Source: Agromyces intestinalis
Lineage (GTDB): Bacteria > Actinomycetota > Actinomycetes > Actinomycetales > Microbacteriaceae
Direction of reading: 5' to 3'
NCBI RefSeq assembly: GCF_008365295.1
Contig: NZ_CP043505.1
Coordinates: 3,224,001 to 3,288,000 of the forward strand
Length of the DNA stretch: 64,000 nt
The notes under the pieces are model-generated. The model saw only the letters and a program-made list of their open reading frames with translations, made no database searches and was not told the origin of the DNA. The translations under genes were made by a program, and so were the position numbers. This document shows, piece after piece, positions 35,042 to 43,108 of this stretch (positions are counted from its first letter, which is position 1; each line of letters begins with the position of its first letter).

Positions 35042-35047
35042 AGCCTA
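35042..35047 (-). promoter_or_regulatory. Predicted -10 element of the DEAD-box helicase gene
   Basis: TAGGCT on the minus strand, implying a long leader of about 80 bases before TTG 34954. Confidence 0.5.
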
Positions 35048-35073
35048 GCTGAGACCCCTGATAACGCCCCGGG

Positions 35074-35079
35074 TATGCT
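35074..35079 (+). promoter_or_regulatory. Leaderless promoter -10 of the ferritin-like gene
   Basis: TATGCT, six bases before GTG 35086, divergent from the helicase promoter. Confidence 0.65.
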
Positions 35080-35085
35080 GGCGGG

Positions 35086-35787
35086 GTGGTGTGGTGGTCC
35101 AACAGGCGCAGGGCGCGACCCGAGCCCGGCCTGCGGCCCTCGGTCGTGCCGACCGAGCTGGTGCGGGTCGACTTCACCGACCTCGCACCCGAGCCGATCG
35201 CGTTCCTCGGGCAAGCCGCGGCGATCCAGCTCGAGTTCTTCGAGGGGCTCTCGCGCGCGGTCACGACCGCACCCGACCTCGGCGCGAAGGAGGGCCTGTC
35301 GGCCGCGGCCGGCGTCGCCCTGCGCAAGCATCACGCGCTCATCGCCGAGTTGCGTCGCGAGGGCGTCGAACCGGTCACGATGATGCAGCCGTTCGCCGCG
35401 GCGACCGATCGGTTCCGCGAGATCACGAGCGGCGACGACTGGTACGAGCTGCTGCTCGGCATCCACGTCACGAGCGGAATCCTCGACGACTTCTTCGCCC
35501 GGCTCGCCGAGGGGCTGCCGAGCGACCTCGGTTCCCGCGTGCGCAAGGTGCTCGACGAGGCCGGTGCGGGCGGAGTGCTCGTGCGCGAGCTCTCGTCGGC
35601 GATCGCCGACGTGCCGGGCCTGGCCGATCGGCTCGCCCTCTGGGGCCGCAGCCTCGTCGGCGACACGCTGCTCGTGGCCAAGTCGGCCCTGCGCACGGGC
35701 GGCGACGATCAGGCGGTCGAGCCGGTCTTCACCGAGCTCATCGCCGAGCACACGCGCCGCATGGACGCGCTCGGCCTCACGGCCTGA
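35086..35787 (+). CDS. Ferritin-like fold protein (MiaE-like tRNA hydroxylase family, tentative)
   Basis: 233 residues, mostly alpha-helical. The sequence AIQLEFFEGLSRAVTTAP, KHHALIAELRREGVEPVTMMQPF and LLGIHVTSGILDDFFARLAEGLP resembles the ferritin-like domain (MiaE/tRNA-hydroxylase type) found as a conserved single gene in actinobacteria. Possible diiron ligands are Glu/His in EFFEG and KHHALIAE, but the full ligand set could not be confirmed. Leaderless GTG 35086 is well supported by TATGCT. It is closed by a palindromic terminator at 35808-35832. Confidence 0.6.
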   Translation: MVWWSNRRRARPEPGLRPSVVPTELVRVDFTDLAPEPIAFLGQAAAIQLEFFEGLSRAVTTAPDLGAKEGLSAAAGVALRKHHALIAELRREGVEPVTMMQPFAAATDRFREITSGDDWYELLLGIHVTSGILDDFFARLAEGLPSDLGSRVRKVLDEAGAGGVLVRELSSAIADVPGLADRLALWGRSLVGDTLLVAKSALRTGGDDQAVEPVFTELIAEHTRRMDALGLTA

Positions 35788-35807
35788 GCTGCGCAGGCAG
35801 AACGAGG

Positions 35808-35832
35808 CGGATGTCGCGCTGCGCGACATCCG
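35808..35832. terminator. Short palindromic terminator CGGATGTCGCG-CTG-CGCGACATCCG
   Basis: Perfect 11-bp arms with a 3-base loop, 21 bases after the preceding stop. Stem ends are CGGATGTC/GACATCCG, the same motif family as elsewhere. Confidence 0.8.
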
Positions 35833-35903
35833 GCATCGCCATGTCGAGGCGACGCGCGCGCCGAAACCGCGCGAACGCCGTGCGCCGGGCTCGCCCGGGC
35901 GCG

Positions 35904-36215
35904 CTAGGCGCGCCGCGCCGCCGTGCCCGGCCGCGAGAGGCGCTCGAAGAGCTCGGCGTCGGACTGCTCGCGGCGCGGGCCGATGAGCAGCGCCGTGAGC
36001 GCCGAGATCGCGCCGGCGGCGACGAGCGAGACGACCCAGATCCAGCCGCCGTCCCACGGCCAGCCGAACCAGGTCAGCACCACCCACACCGCCGCCGCGA
36101 CGCCCGCGCCGACGGCGGGCACGAGCACGGTGCCGTAGGTCTGCCGACGGGGGAGCGCATAACGCGCGGCGAGCCCGAGGATCGCACCGCCGAGGGTGAC
36201 GAACAGCAGCTCCAT
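35904..36215 (-). CDS. Small membrane protein of unknown function
   Basis: 103 residues with three hydrophobic segments (LLFVTLGGAILGLAARYAL, VLVPAVGAGVAAAVWVVLTWFGW and WIWVVSLVAAGAISALTALLIG) and a charged C-terminal tail (RREQSDAELFERL). It is read on the minus strand from ATG 36215, overlapping the DUF3107 stop by one base (TGATG), so both genes form one transcript. No family was recognised. Confidence 0.75.
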   Translation of the reverse strand: MELLFVTLGGAILGLAARYALPRRQTYGTVLVPAVGAGVAAAVWVVLTWFGWPWDGGWIWVVSLVAAGAISALTALLIGPRREQSDAELFERLSRPGTAARRA

Positions 36216-36439
36216 CAGGCCACGAACCCGACCCGACGCGACTCCTCGGAGCCGATCTCGACGTACGCGAGCGCCGCCGCGGGTACCAGGTAGACGCTGC
36301 CCTTGACGTCCTCGAGTCGCAGGAGCGGGGCCTGCCCGCCGAGCGCGGCCGCGACCGCCTGCTCGACCTCCGCAGCGGACTGGGAGGTCTCGAATCCCAG
36401 TTCGCGGGGGGAGTCCTGGATGCCGATACGAACGTCCAC
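36215..36439 (-). CDS. DUF3107 small conserved protein
   Basis: 74 residues, MDVRIGIQDSPRELGFETSQ followed by SAAEVEQAVAAALGG and a C-terminal half VYLVPAAALAYVEIGSEESRRVGFVA, the full DUF3107 pattern of actinobacteria. Its function is not established. GTG 36439 has GAGGAAAGG upstream. It is divergent from adnB and co-transcribed with the small membrane protein gene. In mycobacteria a DUF3107 gene also lies near adnAB (from memory). Confidence 0.9.
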   Translation of the reverse strand: MDVRIGIQDSPRELGFETSQSAAEVEQAVAAALGGQAPLLRLEDVKGSVYLVPAAALAYVEIGSEESRRVGFVA

Positions 36440-36530
36440 GGTGCGCCTTTCCTCGTGCTGTCAACGCTGGTGCCAACACTATGGCAGACCGCGCCGACGC
36501 CCGGTCGCGTTCACTGTCGGCGGAACCCGG

Positions 36531-36536
36531 TACGGT
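36531..36536 (+). promoter_or_regulatory. Leaderless promoter -10 of adnBA
   Basis: TACGGT, six bases before ATG 36543. Confidence 0.6.
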
Positions 36537-36542
36537 GACGCC

Positions 36543-39500
36543 ATGCTCCCCGAACCCGACCGCGGAACCCACCGCACCGTCATCGCGTCGCGCGCCGGCG
36601 ACGTCGACCGCGATCGCGTCCTCGGCCTGCCCGACGGCGCTTCGGCCGCGGTGTTCGGCGCGCCGGGCTCGGGCAAGACGACCCTCGCGATCGAGCTCGT
36701 CGCCGACCGGGTCGCCCGGCTCGGCTACTCGACCGACGAGGTGCTCGTGATCGCGCCGAGCCGCGGCACCGCGACCGCGCTGCGCGATGCGCTCGCCGTG
36801 CGGCTCGAGGTCACCACGAGGGGGCCGCTCGCGCGCACCGCGAACTCGATCGCGTTCCAGCTCGTGCGCGCGTACACGGGCCGCGGAGTGTCGCTGCTCA
36901 CGGGCGCCGAGCACGACCAGCTCATCGCCGAGCTGCTCGAGGGCGGCATCCGCGACGGCGGGGGTCCGCAGTGGCCCGAGCCGTTCGGCCCCGACGTGCG
37001 GCGGCTGCGCGGGTTCCGGGCCGAGCTGCGCGACCTGCTCATGCGGGCGGCCGAGCACGGGCTCGACGGCGGAGGCCTCGCCGAGCTCGGCCGACGTGCC
37101 GACCGGCCCGAGTGGGTGGCGGCGGGCCGGTTCCTCGCCGAGTACGCCGAGGTGAAGGACGCGCTGCGGCCGACGTCGTTCGACTCCGCCGAGCTCGGCG
37201 CGTTCGCGGCGGCGATCGTGGGTGCCGCCCGTCGCGATGCCGACGCCGAGGCTGCGCTCGGCGCGCTCGCCCGGCTGCGGCTGATCGTCGTCGACGATGC
37301 GCAGGAGGCGACCGAGGCGACGGCATCGCTGCTGGCCGCGTTCGCGGCCCGGGGTGCGGCGGTCGTCGCGTTCGGCGACCCCGATGTCGCGGGCAACGGG
37401 TTCCGCGGCGGTCGGCCCGAACTCCTCGGCGCGCTGCCGAGCCTGGTCGGCGGCGAGGCCGTGCGACTCGTCCTGACCGGTCGGCACCGGGGGCGTGCGG
37501 CCACCCGCACGCTCGTCGCCCGCACGGTCGAGCACGTGGGGGCTGCGCTCGGCGGCGGGCACCGGTTCGAGCGTGAGGCCGCCGACCCCGATGGCGACCC
37601 GCTCGCGGCGGTGCTCGGCATCGAGGCGCCGTCGCACGCGGCCGAGTGCCAGTCGACCGCGGCGGTGCTGCGCGAGCGGCACCTGATCGACGATGTCCCG
37701 TGGTCGCGCATGGCCGTCGTGCTGCGTTCGGGCGGCGACGTGCCCGCGTTCGTGCGGGGCCTCGCGCTGGCCGACGTGCCGACCGGCGACTCGCAGACGC
37801 GGCAGGCGCTGCGCGACGCACCGGCGGCGGCCGCCCTGCTGATGGCCGCCGCCGTCGTGCTCGGCCGCGATCAGCTCACCGCCGAGCACGCCGTGGCGCT
37901 GCTGACCGGGCCGATCGGCCGGCTCGACGGAGTGGGCCTGCGCCGGCTTCGGCTCGCGCTGCGACACGACGAGCTCGCGGCAGGCGGTCAGCGCACCGGC
38001 GACGAGCTCCTCGTCGACGCGCTCGGGGCGCCCGGCGGATTCGAGACGATCGACGCGGCGCCGGCGCGACGCGCGGCACGGCTGGCGAAGCTGCTCGCCG
38101 CAGCGCGCACGACGGCGGCGTCGGGCGGCACGATCGAAGAGGTGCTGTGGAGCCTGTGGGACGGCAGCGGGCTCGCCGCCGAGTGGGGTTCCCAGGCATC
38201 CGGCACCGGCGTCATCGCGACCGAGGCGAACCGCTCGCTCGACGCAGTCGTCGCGCTGTTCTCGGCGGCCGAGCGCTTCGTCGAGCGCGAGCCCGACGCG
38301 GCGGCGGTGCGGTTCGTCGACGAGCAGCTCGCGAGCGAACTGCCCGAAGACACCCTCGCGCCGCGCCGGTCGTCCGACGCGGTGTTCGTCGGTACGCCGG
38401 CTGCGCTGGTCGGGCGCGAGTTCGACGTCGTGGTCATCGCCGGCCTGCAAGACGGCGTATGGCCCAACCTGCGGCCGCGCGGCACCCTCCTGCACGCCGG
38501 CCGCCTGCCCGCGGTCGTCGCCGCCGTGCGCTCGGGTGCGCCGCTGCCGACGGCCGAGTCGGCGCAGGATGCACGGCGGGCGGTGCAGGCCGACGAGCTG
38601 CGACTGTTCGCACTCGCCGCCTCGCGGGCCCGCCGGCAGCTCGTGCTCGCCTGCACGGCCAACGACGACGAGCAGCCGTCGTCGCTCATGGGCTTCGCCG
38701 AGACCCGCGTACGGGCGGCTCGGCGTCGACCGCTGCACCTGCGCGGTCTGGTCGGCGCCCTGCGGCGCGAGGCGGTCGAGTCGGCTGCGATCGGCTCGGG
38801 GGTGTCGACCGAGGCGGCGGCCGCCCTCGCTCGGTTGGCCGAGGAGGGGGTGCCCGGCGCCCACCCCGACGAGTGGTACGGGTTGCGCGAGCCCTCGACG
38901 ACCGCGCCCGTGATCGATCTCGAGGGCGACCCCGAAGCCCGGGTGCCGGTCTCGCCGTCGCAGATCGACCGAGCAGAAGAGTCTGCACTCGGCTGGTTCG
39001 TCGACCACGTCGCATCACCGCCGTCGGGTGTGGCGGCGTCGATCGGCACCCTCGTGCACGCCGTCGTCGAAGAGGCCGGGGCGCGCCCCGATGAGGAAGT
39101 CACGATCGACGGTATCTGGGCCGCTGTCGAAGAGCGCTGGCGGCAGCTGCGATTCGAAGCCGGGTGGGTCGCCGAGCGCGAGTTGCGCGGTGCCCGCCGC
39201 ATGGCCGAGGGCGCCGCCGAGTACCTGCAGTCGTTCGCCGACGAGGGCAAGGTGCTGCTCGGCGCCGAGGGGCGGTTCTCGCTCGAGGTGGGCCGGGTGA
39301 AGCTGTCGGGCACCATCGACCGCATCGAGGTGTCGCCCGACGGCACCACCGTCATCGTCGACCTGAAGACCGGGCGTCGCACCCCGACCGCAGCCGAGAC
39401 CGCTGTGCATCCCCAGCTCGCCGCCTACCAGCTCGCGGCGCGGCGCGGTGCCGCGCCGAACGGCGGCCGTCACGGCGGTGCGAAACTCGTCTACGTCGGC

Positions 39501-39704
39501 CGGCCCACCCGCGGGCGGGCGTTCACCGAGCTCGCCCAGCAGCCGTTCGACGATGAGGCCGAGCAGGCGTTCGTCGAGCGGCTCGAGCAGCTCGCGCACG
39601 TGATGGCGGCGGCCGAGTTCGAGGCGCCCGGCGAGGTCGGGTTCCGGTCGCGCTTCGGCGACTGGATCTATCGGGTGCAGCTCGTTCCGGCGGTGTCGGC
39701 ATGA
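36543..39704 (+). CDS. adnB: ATP-dependent helicase-nuclease subunit AdnB
   Basis: A 1053-residue UvrD-like motor fused to a C-terminal RecB-type nuclease, one half of the AdnAB DNA-end-resection enzyme of actinobacteria. Walker A is GAPGSGKTT (residues 39-47). VVDDAQEATEATASLL and FGDPDVAGNGFRGG follow. The nuclease motif is VIVDLKTGRRTPTAAE with downstream HPQLAAYQLA. The middle is a long helical region. ATG 36543 is leaderless (TACGGT). The ATGA overlap with the next gene couples the two subunits. By gene order this is the AdnB-type subunit (Rv3202c, from memory), although the A/B labels rest on recalled order and on which motor looks canonical. Confidence 0.88.
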   Translation: MLPEPDRGTHRTVIASRAGDVDRDRVLGLPDGASAAVFGAPGSGKTTLAIELVADRVARLGYSTDEVLVIAPSRGTATALRDALAVRLEVTTRGPLARTANSIAFQLVRAYTGRGVSLLTGAEHDQLIAELLEGGIRDGGGPQWPEPFGPDVRRLRGFRAELRDLLMRAAEHGLDGGGLAELGRRADRPEWVAAGRFLAEYAEVKDALRPTSFDSAELGAFAAAIVGAARRDADAEAALGALARLRLIVVDDAQEATEATASLLAAFAARGAAVVAFGDPDVAGNGFRGGRPELLGALPSLVGGEAVRLVLTGRHRGRAATRTLVARTVEHVGAALGGGHRFEREAADPDGDPLAAVLGIEAPSHAAECQSTAAVLRERHLIDDVPWSRMAVVLRSGGDVPAFVRGLALADVPTGDSQTRQALRDAPAAAALLMAAAVVLGRDQLTAEHAVALLTGPIGRLDGVGLRRLRLALRHDELAAGGQRTGDELLVDALGAPGGFETIDAAPARRAARLAKLLAAARTTAASGGTIEEVLWSLWDGSGLAAEWGSQASGTGVIATEANRSLDAVVALFSAAERFVEREPDAAAVRFVDEQLASELPEDTLAPRRSSDAVFVGTPAALVGREFDVVVIAGLQDGVWPNLRPRGTLLHAGRLPAVVAAVRSGAPLPTAESAQDARRAVQADELRLFALAASRARRQLVLACTANDDEQPSSLMGFAETRVRAARRRPLHLRGLVGALRREAVESAAIGSGVSTEAAAALARLAEEGVPGAHPDEWYGLREPSTTAPVIDLEGDPEARVPVSPSQIDRAEESALGWFVDHVASPPSGVAASIGTLVHAVVEEAGARPDEEVTIDGIWAAVEERWRQLRFEAGWVAERELRGARRMAEGAAEYLQSFADEGKVLLGAEGRFSLEVGRVKLSGTIDRIEVSPDGTTVIVDLKTGRRTPTAAETAVHPQLAAYQLAARRGAAPNGGRHGGAKLVYVGRPTRGRAFTELAQQPFDDEAEQAFVERLEQLAHVMAAAEFEAPGEVGFRSRFGDWIYRVQLVPAVSA

Positions 39705-42700
39705 GCGGGACGACGCTGCCGAGCGTGCGCATCGGTGCCTCCGAGATCGCGACTCGACTCGGGTTGCACGAGCCGACGCCCGAGCAGCGGGCGGTGATCG
39801 AGGCAGACCCGCGCGGGCGCGCGCTCGTGGTCGCAGGCGCCGGCAGCGGCAAGACCGAGACGATGGCGAACCGGGTCGTGTGGCTGCTCGCGAACGGCTT
39901 CGTCGAGGTGCCGCAGGTGCTCGGGCTGACGTTCACCCGCAAGGCGGCGGGCGAGCTCGCCGATCGGGTGCGCGAGCGCGTTGGGCAGCTCGTCGCGGCG
40001 GGGATCGCCGCGATCGAGCTCGATCCGCTCGAGGCGGCGGCCGTGGGCACCTACCACTCCTTCGCGAGTGCGATCTACCGCGAGCACGCCCTGCTGATCG
40101 GGCGCGAGCCCGACGCCGCGGTGCTCGGCGAGGCATCCGCCTGGCAGCTCGCGAGGCGCGTGGCGGCCGAATCGGCCGACCCGCGCCTGGTCGAGCTCGA
40201 CGTGTCGCTCGATCGGGTGACCGAGGCGGTGCTCGCGCTCAGTCGCGCGCTCGCCGAGCACGTCGCCGACAGCCGCGACGTGCGCGCGATGGCGGCGCGG
40301 TTCCTCGCCATGCACGATCTGCCGATCGGCCGACCCCGCAAGCGCACCCCGTTCGACACCTTCACGGCGGCGCTCGGCGTGGTCGATGCGCTGCCGCCGC
40401 TGCTCGACCTCGCCGACGCGTACGCCGCGGCGAAGCAGCAGCGCGGCTACGTCGAGTTCGCCGACCAGGTGGCCCTGGCGCTGCAGATCTGCACGCGCCA
40501 CCCCGACGTGGTCGCCGAATACCGCGACCGGTACCGCTCGGTGCTGCTCGACGAGTATCAAGACACGAGCGTGGTGCAGACGCGCCTGCTCGCGACCCTG
40601 TTCGGCGGCACCCCGGTGATGGCGGTGGGCGACCCCGATCAGTCGATCTACGGGTGGCGGGGGGCGAGCGCGGCGAACCTCGCGCGGTTCGGTCGCGATT
40701 TCGCGCCCGAGGCGGATGCCGCGACCTTCGACCTGTCGACGAGCTGGCGCAACCCGCGCGTGGTGCTCGACGCGGCGAACGCGATCATCGCGCCCCTCGG
40801 CGGCGGGGTGCCGAAGGCACCGCTCAGCCCGTCGCCGTTCGCCGTGCCCGGACGACTCGAGGTGGCCTGGGCCGAGACCATCGAGGCCGAGGCCGAGCGA
40901 GTTGCCGACTGGTTCGCCGCCCGGCTCGGCCGCGGCGGTGCCGGTGATCGGCGCGCGGCTGGTGATGGCGCGACGGGCAGCGGCGCCGGCGGCCTGCGCA
41001 GCGGCGCGCTGCTGTGTCGCACGCTGAAGAACGCCGGCGTCTTCACCTCGGCGCTGACCGCGCGCGGCATCCCGGTGCACGTGCTCGGCATCGCGGGGCT
41101 GCTCGACCAGCCGGTGATCGCCGACCTGGTCTGCGCGCTGCGGGTGCTGCACGATCCGACGGCCGGCGCCGAGCTCGTGCGGTTGCTGGCCGGCGCGCGG
41201 TGGCGCATCGGTGCTGCCGACCTCGCCGCGCTGCGCGGCCTCGCGCGCTGGCTCGCCGAGCGCGACACCGCGAGTCGGCGGCTCGACGACGACGTGCGCG
41301 ACGGGCTCCGCGGCTCGCTCGCCGCCGAGGAGTCGCCGTCGATCGTCGACGCGCTCGACTTCCTCCTCTCGTCGCCCGACGAACACCGCGCACTCGCTGC
41401 GTTCAGCGCCGAGGGGCTCGCGCGGATGCGTCGCGCGGGCGCCCAGCTGCAGGCGTTGCGCCGCCGCGCCGGCGTCGGCCTTGTCGACCTGGTGGGGCTG
41501 GTGCAGCACGAGCTGCTGCTCGACATCGAGGTGGCCGCCAACAGCGACCGGCCGCTCGGCGCACCGAGCCTCGAGGCGTTCGACGACCTGCTGGCGAGCT
41601 TCGTCGACGTCGCCGAGCATCCGACCCTCGGCGCGTTCCTCGGTTGGCTGCACGAGGCCGAGCAACGCGATCGGCTCGCGCCCCGGCAAGACGATCCCGA
41701 GCCCGGGGCGGTGCAGGTGCTCACGATCCACGGGGCGAAGGGCCTCGAGTGGGATGTCGTCGCCGTGCCCCGGCTGGTCGAAGACGAGCTTCCGGCCGCG
41801 CCGCGGTCGACGAGGGGATGGCTCGCCTTCGGCGAACTGCCGAACGCGTTCAAGGGCGATGCCGCCGAGCTGCCCGACCTCGCGTGGCAGGGCGTGCAGA
41901 GCCAGCACGAGTTCGACGAGGCGTTCACGGCCTACCAGGCCGAGAACCGCGAGCGGTACGAAGAGGAAGAACGTCGGCTCGCCTACGTCGCGCTCACGCG
42001 AACCCGCTCCGACCTGCTGCTCAGCGGTTCGTGGTGGTCGACGCAGAAGGCGCCCCGCGAGCCGAGCCGCTACCTGCGCGAGGTCGTCGCGCTCGGCATC
42101 ACCGCGGGCGACGCGCTGCCCGTGCGCCCCGTCGACGACGAGAACCCGCGCACGGCCGACGCCTCGGTCGTGCGCTGGCCGCTCGATCCGCTCGGGCCGA
42201 GACGCGCGGCCGTCGAGGCGGCGGCCGCCGCGGTGCGATCAGCGGCCGAGGGGCCGAGTGGCGCCCGCATCGGCCCGCGGCTGCGCGCCGAGCTCGACGC
42301 GCTGCTCGAAGAGCGCCGCCGCCGCTTGGCGGGCCCCGAGGCCGCGCCGATGCCGACCCGCGTGTCGGCGTCGCGCTTCAAGGACTGGGTCGACGACCCG
42401 GGTGCGGTCACCGCCGAACTCGCCCGGCCGATGCCGCAGCGACCCTACCGCGCGACCCGATTGGGCACGCTGTTCCATCGCTGGGTCGAGCACCGTTCGA
42501 CCGGTGCGGGCGAGGCAGCGGCGATCGACGCGTTCGACCTAGCCGATGCGGTGGCGAGTGCCGACGAGTCGGCGGTCGCGGGTTCGCACGGCGAACTCGA
42601 CACTGCCCGCATGCGCGAGTTGCAGGCGACGTTCGAGCGGTCCGAGTGGGGCGGGCGACGGCCCGTCGCCGTCGAGCTCGAACTGCACCTGCCGATCGAC

Positions 42701-43108
42701 GCGCACGTGTTCATCTGCAAGATCGACGCCGTCTACGAGGTCGAGCCGGGGTCGGCAGAGGCTGCGCGAGGCATCCGCTACCAAGTCGTCGATTGGAAGA
42801 CGGGCCGCGCCCCGCGCGACGCCCGCGACCTCGAGCTCAAGCAGACCCAGCTCGCGCTCTACCGCCTCGCGTACGCGAGCTGGGCCGGTGTTTCGGCCGA
42901 GCAGATCGACGCGGTGTTCTACTTCGTCGAGGACGACCGGGTGATCCGACCCGAGCGGGTCTACGACGAGGCTGAGTTGCGGCGCGCCTGGTCGTCGGCG
43001 GTCGGCGCGACGGCCGGGTCTGCGGCCTCAGCCGGATCGCCGACGTCAGCGCGGACGGCCGCGCCGCCGGCTCCACGGGCGGCCGGGTTCGCCGCATCCG
43101 ACGGGTGA
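39701..43108 (+). CDS. adnA: ATP-dependent helicase-nuclease subunit AdnA
   Basis: 1135 residues, the partner of AdnB. It has a canonical SF1A motor: EQRAVI (Q motif), AGAGSGKTETMANRVVWL (Walker A, K51), LTFTRKAAGELADRV, VLLDEYQDTSVVQ, AVGDPDQSIYGWRGA, TIHGAKGLEWDVV and YVALTRTRSDLLLSGS. The C-terminal nuclease domain has YQVVDWKTGRAPRDARDLE and KQTQLALYRLAYAS. The Ala/Pro-rich last 40 residues (WSSAVGATAGSAASAGSP onwards) have no known role and overlap the antisense phosphotransferase gene by 148 bp. The subunits load RecA after processing double-strand breaks. Confidence 0.92.
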   Translation: MSGTTLPSVRIGASEIATRLGLHEPTPEQRAVIEADPRGRALVVAGAGSGKTETMANRVVWLLANGFVEVPQVLGLTFTRKAAGELADRVRERVGQLVAAGIAAIELDPLEAAAVGTYHSFASAIYREHALLIGREPDAAVLGEASAWQLARRVAAESADPRLVELDVSLDRVTEAVLALSRALAEHVADSRDVRAMAARFLAMHDLPIGRPRKRTPFDTFTAALGVVDALPPLLDLADAYAAAKQQRGYVEFADQVALALQICTRHPDVVAEYRDRYRSVLLDEYQDTSVVQTRLLATLFGGTPVMAVGDPDQSIYGWRGASAANLARFGRDFAPEADAATFDLSTSWRNPRVVLDAANAIIAPLGGGVPKAPLSPSPFAVPGRLEVAWAETIEAEAERVADWFAARLGRGGAGDRRAAGDGATGSGAGGLRSGALLCRTLKNAGVFTSALTARGIPVHVLGIAGLLDQPVIADLVCALRVLHDPTAGAELVRLLAGARWRIGAADLAALRGLARWLAERDTASRRLDDDVRDGLRGSLAAEESPSIVDALDFLLSSPDEHRALAAFSAEGLARMRRAGAQLQALRRRAGVGLVDLVGLVQHELLLDIEVAANSDRPLGAPSLEAFDDLLASFVDVAEHPTLGAFLGWLHEAEQRDRLAPRQDDPEPGAVQVLTIHGAKGLEWDVVAVPRLVEDELPAAPRSTRGWLAFGELPNAFKGDAAELPDLAWQGVQSQHEFDEAFTAYQAENRERYEEEERRLAYVALTRTRSDLLLSGSWWSTQKAPREPSRYLREVVALGITAGDALPVRPVDDENPRTADASVVRWPLDPLGPRRAAVEAAAAAVRSAAEGPSGARIGPRLRAELDALLEERRRRLAGPEAAPMPTRVSASRFKDWVDDPGAVTAELARPMPQRPYRATRLGTLFHRWVEHRSTGAGEAAAIDAFDLADAVASADESAVAGSHGELDTARMRELQATFERSEWGGRRPVAVELELHLPIDAHVFICKIDAVYEVEPGSAEAARGIRYQVVDWKTGRAPRDARDLELKQTQLALYRLAYASWAGVSAEQIDAVFYFVEDDRVIRPERVYDEAELRRAWSSAVGATAGSAASAGSPTSARTAAPPAPRAAGFAASDG

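Noticed and set aside
35904..39008. 1000-codon minus-strand open frame antisense to adnB
   Set aside because: Only its last 103 codons (to 35904) form a credible small gene; the rest is antisense shadow.
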